Assembly (NCBI RefSeq): GCF_001458295.1
Contig: NZ_CYUD01000001.1
Location: forward strand, 434,001-498,000
Origin: Ruegeria denitrificans
GTDB lineage: Bacteria > Pseudomonadota > Alphaproteobacteria > Rhodobacterales > Rhodobacteraceae
DNA length: 64,000 nucleotides
Direction of reading: 5' to 3'
This document shows positions 46,353-55,799 of this stretch, piece by piece. Numbering within the stretch: position 1 is the stretch's first letter; each line of letters opens with the position of its first letter. A program made the translations under genes and the position numbers. The notes beneath the pieces were generated by a model. That model had not been told where the DNA came from. It saw nothing but the letters and a program-made list of their open reading frames with translations, and did no database searches.

Positions 46353-48038
46353 ATGACCCAAACAACCCGCACCGTTCTGCGTAACCAGCTCAATCAGGCT
46401 CTGGCCGCGATGAAAGACGCGTGGCGAGTAATGTTGCGGCGTGGGCCCAGTCAGATTCAGTTCTGGTTCATCGCCTTGGCGATCGGGATTGCGGCCGGGT
46501 TCATGGCGCTGGGATTTCGCAAAGTAATCCGCGCGTTGCAGGCTTATGTCTACGATACAGACGATGTTTCACTGCTGCATAGCCATGCCGAGAAACTGCC
46601 TTGGTTCCTGATTTTGATCACGCCGATCATTGGTGGGCTGATCGTTGGCGTTATCCTGCACAGGTTTACTGATGACGGGCGTGTTCGCTCGGTCGCGGAT
46701 GTAATCGAAGGCGCAGCGCTGACCAATGGTCGGGTCGAGGGGAAGGCCGGGATCGCTTCGTTCTTTGCTTCGTTGATCACGCTCAGCACAGGTGGGTCGT
46801 CGGGTCGTGAAGGTCCGGTTGTGCATATGGCAGGAGTAATCTCGACCTGGGTCAGCGACAGGATCCATGCGGATGGTATCACCGGTCGCGACCTGTTGGG
46901 TTGCGCCGTGGCAGCGGCGGTGTCGGCCAGCTTCAACTCACCCATCGCGGGCGCGTTGTTCGCGCTTGAGGTGGTGCTACGCCACTTTGCAGTGCACGCT
47001 TTTGCGCCCATCGTCATCGCCTCGGTTGCGGGTACTGTGATCAACCGGCTGGAATATGGCGACGTGACAGAGTTCGTTCTGGACACACCCGGATCGCTAC
47101 AATTCTACGTGGAATTGCCCGCCTTTCTGATACTAGGCCTGATCTGCGGGCTGGTGTCTTTGTTGTTAATGCGCTCGATCTTCTTCGCCGAGGATATTGG
47201 CAGTCACATCCAAAACCGCTTGTCGCTGCCACGTTGGCTGCGACCCGCTGTTTCCGGTGCAATGTTGGGCCTGCTGGCGATCTGGTTCCCTCATATCATC
47301 GGGGTCGGGTACGAGACAACGATCCGCGCCCTGACCGGCGACCTGACCCTGACGGTCGCGATCCTGTTTGCCGTGATCAAAACGGTTGCGCTGGCCATCA
47401 CCATGGGCGGGCGTATGGGCGGCGGTGTGTTTTCGCCTTCGTTGATGATCGGCGCACTGACAGGCTTGGCCTTTGGCTTGATCGCCACCGGGCTGCTGCC
47501 GGACGTTTCTGGGACCCATACACTCTATGCCTTTGCTGGAATGGGGGCCGTGGCAGCCGCGGTGTTGGGCGCACCGATTTCTACCACGATGATCGTGTTT
47601 GAATTGACCGGCGACTGGCAGATCGGGCTTGCTGTGATGGTCTCGGTTTCGATGTCCACGGCATTGGCCTCGCGCCTTGTGGATCGGTCGTTCTTCCTGA
47701 CACAGTTGGAACGGCGCGATGTCCATCTTGCCGCCGGGCCGCAGGCCTATCTGTTGGCGATGCTACGCACCGGAGCAGTGATGCGTCCGATCGGTGAGCC
47801 GCGCTCGATCACCAAAGAAAAGGCGCAGGAGCTGATTGAACAGGGGCTATGCGTGCAAGCCAGTGCCACGTTAGAGGCCGCGATGCCCTATTTCGATCAT
47901 GACGACATCCCCTGTATTCCGGTCGTCGTGACGGATGACGATGGCAACGAATCTCCGGTCGGCGCGCTTTTTCATATCGACGCGCTGAAGGCCTATAACC
48001 GTGCGCTGGCGGCTACGGCCGCCGAGGAGCATTCCTAA
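46353..48038 (+). CDS. ClC-family chloride channel or H+/Cl- antiporter
   Basis: A 561-residue membrane protein with the ClC helix pattern. The chloride-pathway motif GREGP at 151-155 holds the gating Glu153, and GRMGGGVFSPSLMIGA is the second signature. From about residue 470 there is a cytosolic CBS-like region with DDIPCIPVVVTDDDGNES. The proton-pathway residues could not be assigned, so channel or antiporter is open. Its stop overlaps the convergent DUF3179 gene by four bases. Confidence 0.92.
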   Translation: MTQTTRTVLRNQLNQALAAMKDAWRVMLRRGPSQIQFWFIALAIGIAAGFMALGFRKVIRALQAYVYDTDDVSLLHSHAEKLPWFLILITPIIGGLIVGVILHRFTDDGRVRSVADVIEGAALTNGRVEGKAGIASFFASLITLSTGGSSGREGPVVHMAGVISTWVSDRIHADGITGRDLLGCAVAAAVSASFNSPIAGALFALEVVLRHFAVHAFAPIVIASVAGTVINRLEYGDVTEFVLDTPGSLQFYVELPAFLILGLICGLVSLLLMRSIFFAEDIGSHIQNRLSLPRWLRPAVSGAMLGLLAIWFPHIIGVGYETTIRALTGDLTLTVAILFAVIKTVALAITMGGRMGGGVFSPSLMIGALTGLAFGLIATGLLPDVSGTHTLYAFAGMGAVAAAVLGAPISTTMIVFELTGDWQIGLAVMVSVSMSTALASRLVDRSFFLTQLERRDVHLAAGPQAYLLAMLRTGAVMRPIGEPRSITKEKAQELIEQGLCVQASATLEAAMPYFDHDDIPCIPVVVTDDDGNESPVGALFHIDALKAYNRALAATAAEEHS

Positions 48039-49399
48039 CCGCCATACACCGTACCCGCGTCACCCAGATAATTGTCCCAGGCAAACCAGTAAGAGATGTG
48101 CCCGGCAACTCGCGGCAGCTGTGTCCCGTCCGGTCCGATCAGAACCTCTTCGGTTATGGTCCATTTCTGACCCGCCTGATCTACTAGACCTCCGTCTGAC
48201 ACGGTGAACCTGTGCGATTTGCGCTCATAAGCCCGCACGGCACGCTTATCGGAATTGCCGATCAGAACCAGTGGCCGGTTGGAAATCGCGTCATTTATCA
48301 CACGCGTTCTGGTAAACGCATCCAAAGGCCATGCCCGCGCAGCACCGAACTGGCGGATAGCGAAGACATAATCTTTCTGCTGATGTGCGGATTGATCGAC
48401 CAGCGCTGGAAACATCAGTTCGGAGGAGGCGAAATAGTCGCGATACACCACGCCCGAGCCATAGTTGCGCCGGTGGCCGGTGTTTAGGGATAGAACGCGG
48501 CTATCGGGATGCGAAGTCTTCCAGCTTGCCCATGTGGTGATGACCACCGGGCGCTGTTTCAGCTCGATCCCACTGTTGACCAATGGACCAACGACCGGCT
48601 TTCCGGTGTATTGGTTCCACAGCGAATGAGTCTCGCGATCAAACATCAGCTTGTTGGACCGATACAGGAAGCCAGATGAGCCAAAGACCAGCGGTTTTCG
48701 CCGTCCTGCCACTTGCGTTTCGAACAGGATACCTGACCCGCACAGCGTACAATAGGCCAGCGCCACCGGGACGCCGCCGATCACCTCGTTGAACATCTCA
48801 TGCCATCCCATGATCCGCAGCGGATAAGCACGCTCATCCCCGTTGATCGAGACACCAAAGACCAGATCATCATCCTTCAGATAACTGGCACCTGATGCCG
48901 GGATCAGTGTGGGATTGTCGAGGGACGGGATGCCGTCTTTGTACACACCTCCCCATGTGATCTCCTCCAGCCGAATTTTCATCTTGTCGCGCTGCAGATA
49001 TTCCGGGCGCAGGAAATCGTCGAAATTCGAGTCAATGCCCAGCAGAACCTCGCGCTTGAACGGGATTAACGAGGGGTGGGGGACCACTTGCGGGTTCTTT
49101 TCCTGCCACAACATCCAGTCAAACCAATCGGTGCCGATGTTCTGACCAGTCAGGGTTTGCATGGTCTTTGCGATCTCATCCCTGCGCCGTTGTCCATATC
49201 GCAGCCCGGTCAGAAGCGCTGGGACCACATCCGGGTTGCCGCGCTGCACCAGAAAGGCCATGCCCTGTTCGAATTCAGTTCTGCTGCCGTATAAGCTGGA
49301 CCTGACGGCTTCAAACACGGGGTCTTGCTGCGCTGAAAGAGTGCTGGGTAACGCGGCGGCGACCAGCATTCCAGTGAAGCTGCGGCGAGTGATCGACAT
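48035..49399 (-). CDS. DUF3179 protein, probable Tat substrate
   Basis: A 454-residue secreted protein with a twin-arginine-like signal (ITRRSFTGMLVAAALPS, cleavage after LSAQ). The DUF3179 core is visible: YLKDDDLVFGVSINGDERAY, the LAYCTLCGSGILFE cysteine motif, LVFGSSGFLYRSNKLMFD and HSLWNQYTGKPVVG. Its biochemical function is unknown; the Tat signal suggests folding or cofactor loading before export. It is divergent from the cyclodeaminase-family gene, 226 bases away. Confidence 0.88.
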   Translation of the reverse strand: MSITRRSFTGMLVAAALPSTLSAQQDPVFEAVRSSLYGSRTEFEQGMAFLVQRGNPDVVPALLTGLRYGQRRRDEIAKTMQTLTGQNIGTDWFDWMLWQEKNPQVVPHPSLIPFKREVLLGIDSNFDDFLRPEYLQRDKMKIRLEEITWGGVYKDGIPSLDNPTLIPASGASYLKDDDLVFGVSINGDERAYPLRIMGWHEMFNEVIGGVPVALAYCTLCGSGILFETQVAGRRKPLVFGSSGFLYRSNKLMFDRETHSLWNQYTGKPVVGPLVNSGIELKQRPVVITTWASWKTSHPDSRVLSLNTGHRRNYGSGVVYRDYFASSELMFPALVDQSAHQQKDYVFAIRQFGAARAWPLDAFTRTRVINDAISNRPLVLIGNSDKRAVRAYERKSHRFTVSDGGLVDQAGQKWTITEEVLIGPDGTQLPRVAGHISYWFAWDNYLGDAGTVYGG

Positions 49400-49625
49400 G
49401 GCATCCTCCGATGGTATCCATGTCCAGTGTGCCCTGCGCGTTGATCACTTGCATGCAACAGGTGCGTGAGCAGCGTATGAGACCGGTGCGATGCCTGCCG
49501 TTCAAGCTGAGTAATGAACCTTTTGAACCTTCTGCGGTTCTTGCGAACTTTGGCCAAGCATACGAGACTAGCTACGATTTCGACCACTTTCGGAACGCTA
49601 GTTACCAGAATAGGGAGGCAGCTAC

Positions 49626-50570
49626 ATGATGTCCGAAAAGGCACTGGTCTATCTGTCTGACAATGACCTCGAAGAATTGGGTATCCAACCTTACGAAGTC
49701 GCGGATGCCATCGAGGACACCTTGATGGCCAAAGCAAAAGGAAACTTCTACGCGGCACCCAAGACAGCCATCCTGCCCGGTGACGGACGTTATGCGATGT
49801 CAACTCTGGCCGTTGGGGATGATGGGTTCATCGTGACGAAACAGGTGACTGTGTGCCCCAAGAACCCTGAGAGGGGGCTTCCCTCGATTAATGGCGCAAT
49901 CATGGTCTTGGATTCGCAAACAGGAATTCTGCGCGCTGTCTTGGATGCGAATTGGATCACGGCAATCCGAACGGCGGCCCTTTCTACGGTGGCCGCACGT
50001 CGACTTGCCGACCCAGATTCCGAAACGGTTGGATTTATTGGTACTGGCGTTCAGGCTCGTTCGCATCTTGCTGCCTTTGCCGAAGCCTTCCCGCTAAAGC
50101 GGGTTCGCGTATTCGGGCGCGGTAAAGCGAATGTCGACAAGCTGTGTGAGCTTGCACAAGGCCTGGGGCTGGAGGCCGAAACAAGCACCGAGGCCAGAGA
50201 CGTTTTGCGGGAGGCCGACCTTGTTGTGACATCCATTACGCTGGATTATTCCATCGTGCCTTTTCTGGATGCCCGATGGCTGAAGCCCACGGCTTTCGCA
50301 GCCATAACGGACGCGTGCATACCATGGAAGCCAGAGGGCATGCCTGCGTTCGAAACTGTGATTGTCGATGATCGAACGCAGGAACGCGAAAGCGAAAAGC
50401 CAATGTTGCCTTACCAGAGTGTAACTGGTGATCTGATGGAACTGGTTGCAGGGCAAATCGACAGTTCTGAAATCGAGAAACCAGCTGCCTTTGCTTTTCG
50501 AGGAATCTCCTTGGGCGACTACGCTGCTGCAGTCCTTGCAGTTCGCCGCGCCTCTGACAGAGGATCGTAG
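49626..50570 (+). CDS. Ornithine cyclodeaminase / mu-crystallin family protein
   Basis: A 314-residue NAD(P)-binding enzyme of the family including ornithine cyclodeaminase, alanine dehydrogenase and ketimine reductase. It has the N-terminal DDLEELGIQPYEVADAIEDT helix, AMSTLAVGDDGFIVTKQ with the substrate Lys, the LDANWITAIRTAALSTVAAR motif, and the nucleotide loop VGFIGTGVQARSHL. The substrate is undecided. The GGAGG Shine-Dalgarno seven bases upstream supports ATG 49626; a second Met follows directly. A hairpin at about 50600 follows its stop. Confidence 0.9.
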   Translation: MMSEKALVYLSDNDLEELGIQPYEVADAIEDTLMAKAKGNFYAAPKTAILPGDGRYAMSTLAVGDDGFIVTKQVTVCPKNPERGLPSINGAIMVLDSQTGILRAVLDANWITAIRTAALSTVAARRLADPDSETVGFIGTGVQARSHLAAFAEAFPLKRVRVFGRGKANVDKLCELAQGLGLEAETSTEARDVLREADLVVTSITLDYSIVPFLDARWLKPTAFAAITDACIPWKPEGMPAFETVIVDDRTQERESEKPMLPYQSVTGDLMELVAGQIDSSEIEKPAAFAFRGISLGDYAAAVLAVRRASDRGS

Positions 50571-50672
50571 ATTTCTTGCAGGCCGGTCAGGACGTCTTGC
50601 AGCCGCTTTTTGCACAAAGCGGCCTAGGCAAAACACCGTTTAGAAGGGTGGTGAGGACCGCTCCTTCCTTTG

Positions 50673-51014
50673 TTAAATCTGCTCAACCTTTACGGACTCG
50701 ACCGGGTAAAACGCCACATAGCCCTTGATCTCGGCCATGGCGGGGACGGGGTTTTCATAGCTCCACGCGGCGTTTTCGGTCACCGAGGATTTGTTGACGA
50801 TCGAGAAATGCGAGGCATTCCCTTTGTGCGGGCAATGGGTGACTTTGTCGGTGCTGTCCAGAAAGGCCATCGCGATGTCAGTGCGAGGGAAATAGATTAC
50901 CGGGGTCAGATCACCTTCGGCCAGTTCCAGCGCGCCAGTGCTTTCGCCCAGAACGGCACCACCGGAACGGACGCTCCATTTGCCCGGAGCTTTACGGATC
51001 GTGATCTCAACCAT
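50673..51014 (-). CDS. DUF427 protein
   Basis: A 113-residue protein of the DUF427 family, single beta-rich domain: APGKWSVRSGGAVLGES, PVIYFPRTDIAMAFL, the THCPHKGNASHFSI motif with Cys and His, and NAAWSYENPVPAMAEIKGYV. Function of the family is unknown. The GAGGG Shine-Dalgarno before ATG 51014 decides the start; the open frame runs 16 codons further. It may be coupled to the aminopeptidase gene 60 bases upstream. Confidence 0.88.
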   Translation of the reverse strand: MVEITIRKAPGKWSVRSGGAVLGESTGALELAEGDLTPVIYFPRTDIAMAFLDSTDKVTHCPHKGNASHFSIVNKSSVTENAAWSYENPVPAMAEIKGYVAFYPVESVKVEQI

Positions 51015-51074
51015 ATTTCTTCCCTCGTCCTGTTTTGCACCTCTCCTCTGCCCTGTTTGCATGACAGGTCGATG

Positions 51075-52856
51075 TCAGATCGGCGCGGTTGCGGCATCCA
51101 ACCACAGTTGCGCGTCATCGCCCAGCCTTGCGCGCAATTTTTCCGTAACGTCGTGGTGATAGGTGTTCAGCCAGTCACGTTCTGCCGACGTCAACATGTC
51201 TGTCACGATCAGCCGTCTGTCGATCGGGACATAGGTCAGCGTTCGCCAGTTCAGCATGGCGCGTTCCGCGTCACCGCCGGGCAGGGCCGGGGCCTCTTGC
51301 ACGACCACCAGATTTTCGATGCGGATGCCAAACGCGCCCTCGCGGTAATAGCCCGGTTCGTTGGATAGGATCATACCCGGTTGCAAAGGCACATGGCTGA
51401 CTTTGGATAGGCGCTGGGGCCCTTCGTGGACGCTCAGGTAAGCACCGACGCCGTGCCCGACGCCGTGGTTAAAGTCCTGGCCCGCGACCCACAGCGGAGC
51501 CCGAGCGATACATTCGATGTCACGCCCGGCCAGCCCAACGGGCCAGCGCAGCATTGACAGGTTAATCATGCCCTTCAACACACGGGTAAAGCACGCTTTT
51601 TCCTCATCGCCAACTTCACCGATGGCGATGGTGCGGGTGATGTCTGTGGTGCCGTCCAGATACTGCCCTCCACTGTCCAGAACCAGAATATGACCGTCTT
51701 CAAGGCGGCAGTCGGTTTCTTCGGTCACGCGGTAATGCATGATCGCGCCGTTTGGACCAGTGCCAGCGATTGTATCGAACGAGATGTCCTGCAGCGCGTT
51801 GTCCTTGCGCCGGTTCTCTTCAAGACGCGTCACCACCTGCGTTTCGGTCAGGGTGCCCAGTACCTGCTTATCCAGCCAGCACAAGGTTTCGATTACCGCC
51901 ACCGCGTCGCGAAGATGTGCCTCAGCGCTGCCTGCTATTTCGGCCGCGTTCTTGCAGGCCTTGGGCAGGGCACAGGGATCGCCGCCATCTACCATCTGGT
52001 CTTGCAATACGTCCGCTACGGCCTGCGGCAGCGTTCCAAGATCAACCTGAACCTTCTCCTCAAGCGTAGCGGCGGCGTTCAGAAATGCCTCGGGGGCGTG
52101 GATCGAAACCTGATCCCCCAATGGTACCGACAGTTTTTCCCGGGCCATAAACAGATTCACCTGACCATCGTCATGCAAAATGGCAAAGCCATGCGCCACC
52201 GGGTTGTACCCGATATCCGAGCCGCGAATGTTCAGAAGCCACATAATTGAATCCGGCAAAGTGATCACCGCAGCTGTGCAATCAGCCTCGTGCAGGGCTT
52301 CGGCCAGGCGGGTGATTTTGCTGTCTGCGGTTTCACCTGCAAACTCAATCGGATGGGCCTTGACCGGGTTCATCGGGGCGGCGGGCTGATCTGCCCACAC
52401 GCGATCTACCAGATTGTCACAGCGCACCAGTTCGATACCGCTGTTGGCCAGGTCTTTCTGCACGCTTGCGATCTGACCTGCTGCGTGCAGCCACGGATCA
52501 AAGCCAACCTTGCCGCCATTGGGAAGATGTTCCTGCAGCCAGGCGCTCAGACTGACCTCGGGCCACGGGACCGGAGTGAATTCAGAAGCGACCTGGGCCT
52601 TGACCTGCGTGCGATAGCGGCCATCGACGAAGACCCCTGCTACATCTGACAGCACAGCGCAAAACCCTGCTGAACCAGTGAAGCCCGTCAACCACGCCAA
52701 CCTCTCGTCCCGAGGGGCCACGTATTCGCCCTGATGCGCGTCTGCGCGTGGGATCAGAAACCCGTTCAACCCTTCGTTCGAAATCTCGTCCCGCAGAGCA
52801 GCCAGCCGGGGCGGTCCCTGTTCCGGGCGCGCGGTCACTTCAAAGGACTGAAACAT
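51075..52856 (-). CDS. M24B family aminopeptidase P (Xaa-Pro aminopeptidase)
   Basis: A 593-residue metallopeptidase that removes residues before proline. Two N-terminal creatinase-like domains (RADAHQGEYVAPRDERLAWL) precede the pita-bread catalytic domain with metal ligands in LDSGGQYLDGTTDITRT, FNHGVGHGVGAYLSVHEGP, ILSNEPGYY and RIENLVVVQ. The length matches the three-domain type found in eukaryotes and some bacteria. ATG 52854-52856 has a GGGAGAGG Shine-Dalgarno. It follows cobT on the same strand by 74 bases. Confidence 0.94.
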   Translation of the reverse strand: MFQSFEVTARPEQGPPRLAALRDEISNEGLNGFLIPRADAHQGEYVAPRDERLAWLTGFTGSAGFCAVLSDVAGVFVDGRYRTQVKAQVASEFTPVPWPEVSLSAWLQEHLPNGGKVGFDPWLHAAGQIASVQKDLANSGIELVRCDNLVDRVWADQPAAPMNPVKAHPIEFAGETADSKITRLAEALHEADCTAAVITLPDSIMWLLNIRGSDIGYNPVAHGFAILHDDGQVNLFMAREKLSVPLGDQVSIHAPEAFLNAAATLEEKVQVDLGTLPQAVADVLQDQMVDGGDPCALPKACKNAAEIAGSAEAHLRDAVAVIETLCWLDKQVLGTLTETQVVTRLEENRRKDNALQDISFDTIAGTGPNGAIMHYRVTEETDCRLEDGHILVLDSGGQYLDGTTDITRTIAIGEVGDEEKACFTRVLKGMINLSMLRWPVGLAGRDIECIARAPLWVAGQDFNHGVGHGVGAYLSVHEGPQRLSKVSHVPLQPGMILSNEPGYYREGAFGIRIENLVVVQEAPALPGGDAERAMLNWRTLTYVPIDRRLIVTDMLTSAERDWLNTYHHDVTEKLRARLGDDAQLWLDAATAPI

Positions 52857-52930
52857 CACAAACCTCTCCCAATTGGGGTCGCACCCCTTGTTCTTTTTGG
52901 AAAAAACTTTGGCGTGAGGCAAGGCCAGTC

Positions 52931-54808
52931 TCAGCTGGCCCTTTTCATGCCCATCACCCGAGCACGTGCGCGTGGATCACTGTCGAACAAGGCCGCCAGT
53001 TGCTCGGTCATCGCGCCTGCCAGTTGTTCAACATCGGTGATCGTCACTGCGCGGTCATAGTAACGCGTTACATCGTGACCGATGCCGATAGCCAATAGTT
53101 CCACAGCTTTGCGTTTCTCCACCATGGCGATCACATCGCGCAGGTGTTTTTCCAGATAATTCGCGGGGTTAACGCTGAGTGTTGAATCGTCGACCGGCGC
53201 GCCATCCGAAATCACCATCAGGATTTTGCGTGCCTCACGCCGGGCCAGCATCCGGCGGTGTGCCCATTCCAGCGCTTCACCGTCGATGTTTTCCTTTAGC
53301 AGGCCCTCTTTCATCATCAGGCCCAGATTTGGTCGCGCGCGCCGCCATGGGGCATCTGCGCCTTTGTAGATAATGTGACGCAGGTCGTTTAGACGTCCGG
53401 GCTGTTGCGGGCGGCCATCGTTCAGCCATGCCTCGCGCGCCTGACCGCCTTTCCAGGCGCGGGTGGTAAAGCCCAGAATCTCGACCTTCACATTGCAGCG
53501 TTCCAGCGTCCGGGCCAGAACATCCGCGCAGATCGCGGCGATGGAAATTGGACGTCCGCGCATCGAGCCCGAATTGTCCAACAGTAGCGTCACCACCGTG
53601 TCGCGGAATTCGGTGTCCTTCTCGACCTTGAAGCTCAGCGGCGTGGTCGGGTTCGCTACAACACGCGCCAGACGACCGGCATCCAAAATGCCTTCCTCGC
53701 GGTCGAACTCCCAGCTGCGGTTCTGTTGCGCTTGCAGGCGGCGCTGCAACTTGTTGGCCAACCGGCTGACGGCACCTTTCAGCGGCTCCAACTGCTGATC
53801 CAAGTAAGCCCGCAGCCGTTCCAGTTCGGCCGGTTCGGCCAAATCCTCGGCGGCGATCTCTTCATCGTACGTGTTCAGATAGACCTTGTAGTCCGGATCA
53901 GCCTCGGATGCAGGTTGGGGGGCAGGGGGTTCCAGCGGAGCCTCACCTTCGGGCATCTCTGCCTCATCGCCCATCTCATCCTCTGCCATCTCGTCCATCG
54001 AGACCTGCGCCTGAGATTGGTCCTGCTGTTCTTCCTGCGTTTGTTCAGGAGAGGCGTCGGCGTCCTGTTCGTCCTGATCATCCTGCCCGGTGCTGTCCGG
54101 GTCTTGCTGTTCCTCGGCGTTTTCTTCGGCCTGATCTTCCTGTTCGTCGTCCAGTTCATCGGGGTCGTCGCCCAGCTGGTCGCCGTAGCCCAAATCCTTG
54201 ATCATCTGACGGGCAAACTTGGCGAATTCCGTCTGATCCGACAGAACGTCATCAAGATTTTCAAGCGCTCCACCGGCCTGCTCTTCGATAAATCCACGCC
54301 ACAGGTTCATGACGTTTGCAGCCGCCGGAGGTAGATCGCGCCCGGTGGCAAGGTGCCGTATCAGGTACCCCGCGGCCACCGGCAGTGGCGTATCGGCGGG
54401 TTGCGTACATTGATCGTAACCGCGCCGCAGCGCCTCGTGACCAATCTTGACGTCGATGTTAGAGGCTGTGCCGGGCATATCCCGCGCGCCCATTGCCTCG
54501 CATCGGGCCGTTTCCATGGCCTCATACAAATCACGCGCCAAATCCCCCGGTGGGGCATAGCGCGCGTGGGTCGCGTCGTCGTGGTATTTGCGCTGCAATG
54601 CCAGAGCATCCGCCGTACCCCGCGCCAGCAAAACCTCTTCGCGGATCATCCGGCGGCTGACTTGCGGCAAACGCATCGACTCGCCCGAAATGCCGGATGG
54701 GTCGACAGTGTAGGTAACGTTCAGCTCGCGATCATCGGCCATTACTTTGGTGGCCTCGGCCAAAGCCTTCTTGAACGGATCGGCGGGGTTGTCGTTAGGT
54801 TTGCTCAT
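52931..54808 (-). CDS. cobT: Aerobic cobaltochelatase subunit CobT
   Basis: CobT forms, with CobS and CobN, the ATP-dependent chelatase inserting cobalt into hydrogenobyrinic acid a,c-diamide in aerobic vitamin B12 synthesis. The 625-residue protein has a CobT N-terminal domain, a long acidic low-complexity region (about 195-300), and a C-terminal von Willebrand type A domain with the MIDAS DNSGS at 411-415. I used ATG 54806-54808, the family start [20 protein letters not shown]. It is separated from cobS by two sulfotransferase-type genes. Confidence 0.95.
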   Translation of the reverse strand: MSKPNDNPADPFKKALAEATKVMADDRELNVTYTVDPSGISGESMRLPQVSRRMIREEVLLARGTADALALQRKYHDDATHARYAPPGDLARDLYEAMETARCEAMGARDMPGTASNIDVKIGHEALRRGYDQCTQPADTPLPVAAGYLIRHLATGRDLPPAAANVMNLWRGFIEEQAGGALENLDDVLSDQTEFAKFARQMIKDLGYGDQLGDDPDELDDEQEDQAEENAEEQQDPDSTGQDDQDEQDADASPEQTQEEQQDQSQAQVSMDEMAEDEMGDEAEMPEGEAPLEPPAPQPASEADPDYKVYLNTYDEEIAAEDLAEPAELERLRAYLDQQLEPLKGAVSRLANKLQRRLQAQQNRSWEFDREEGILDAGRLARVVANPTTPLSFKVEKDTEFRDTVVTLLLDNSGSMRGRPISIAAICADVLARTLERCNVKVEILGFTTRAWKGGQAREAWLNDGRPQQPGRLNDLRHIIYKGADAPWRRARPNLGLMMKEGLLKENIDGEALEWAHRRMLARREARKILMVISDGAPVDDSTLSVNPANYLEKHLRDVIAMVEKRKAVELLAIGIGHDVTRYYDRAVTITDVEQLAGAMTEQLAALFDSDPRARARVMGMKRAS

Positions 54809-54952
54809 CAGCGGCAGTCCGGTCTTGTTCTGTCCCGGCAACCTAGTGCCAATCCAAGGTCTTGACCATAGGGCCAACCCCGAATTCGCATGAAACCAGA
54901 ATGATGCGTAAAGCAAAACCCTGGCTGAGGTTTCATTGCAGGACGCGCTGTC

Positions 54953-55672
54953 TTATCTGAACCATCCCGCAATATTGTCCATTGCACCCCGAAGCCCACC
55001 GGAGCTAAAAAACCGCTGATCCTGGCCGTGATGTGAATTCAGAACGATATCCGTCAACATATTTAATTGCCCGGCGTTAAGTGTCATTGGGTCAGTGACG
55101 GCGCTTGAATTCACGCGTTTGGCGGGCATGTCGGACAGGTCGAAATCATTTACGCGCGCGAATTTCTTTAACCCCTTTTGCAGATCGGCAAAGTCCAACA
55201 ACGAGACACGCGCTCCGGATACATGCCGAGCACTCTTGTTGATCAACAGCCTGCCGGAAATATTTTCGGCGTCCAGCAATTCTGAGATGGATTTGTTCGA
55301 CGAGACAAGCGCCTCAAACTGTTCGGGGTCAATAGGCTCATCCCGGGCATCGAGATCAAAGCCGCCATCTTCCTTTGCGCGCATCCAGCGATGGGGTGAA
55401 TAATAAAGAGAAATCATCCGCTCGACCGGAGGGCGGGCAAAGGCATAGGCGGTATAGTCGGCAAAGGCTGGACCAATTAGTGTGTTGTAGTCCGTGAGTG
55501 TCTGATGCTTGGACTTGGTCGCATCACCGCTCAGCTCAAACCGATCGGTGCCGTCCTGATGACCTTTGACGACGATGGCGTCGTCTGAAAATCGAAGGAA
55601 ACAACGTGTAAAAAAGTTTCCCCCGGTCTTCGGTACGTGGATGAACACGCATTTTTGCTTTGCAAAATGCAC
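54953..55672 (-). CDS. Sulfotransferase-like protein
   Basis: A 239-residue protein with the 5'-phosphosulfate-binding loop of sulfotransferases at its N-terminus: CVFIHVPKTGGNFFTRCF. A later AFARPPVERMISLYYSPHRW is like the 3'-phosphate-binding Arg/Ser stretch. Such proteins transfer sulfate from PAPS to sugars or other acceptors; the acceptor here is unknown. Base composition is lower in GC than the flanking cob genes, hinting at separate acquisition. It lies downstream of the GT25 fusion gene on the same strand, about 125 bases on. Confidence 0.75.
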   Translation of the reverse strand: MHFAKQKCVFIHVPKTGGNFFTRCFLRFSDDAIVVKGHQDGTDRFELSGDATKSKHQTLTDYNTLIGPAFADYTAYAFARPPVERMISLYYSPHRWMRAKEDGGFDLDARDEPIDPEQFEALVSSNKSISELLDAENISGRLLINKSARHVSGARVSLLDFADLQKGLKKFARVNDFDLSDMPAKRVNSSAVTDPMTLNAGQLNMLTDIVLNSHHGQDQRFFSSGGLRGAMDNIAGWFR

Positions 55673-55799
55673 GCAACTACTCCTGAAAAACGCTCGGGGC
55701 TTTTTCTGACAATTCTACGTCAACATAGCGTTGATTCACGTCAATCAGAGTCTTGAACATCAACTCAGTAGTATTGCTGCAGGGATTGGTCATTTTCGT

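Noticed and set aside
50599-50620. Terminator after the cyclodeaminase-family gene
   Set aside because: A good GCCGCTTT/AAAGCGGC stem is present but no T-tract follows, so it was only mentioned in the gene entry.
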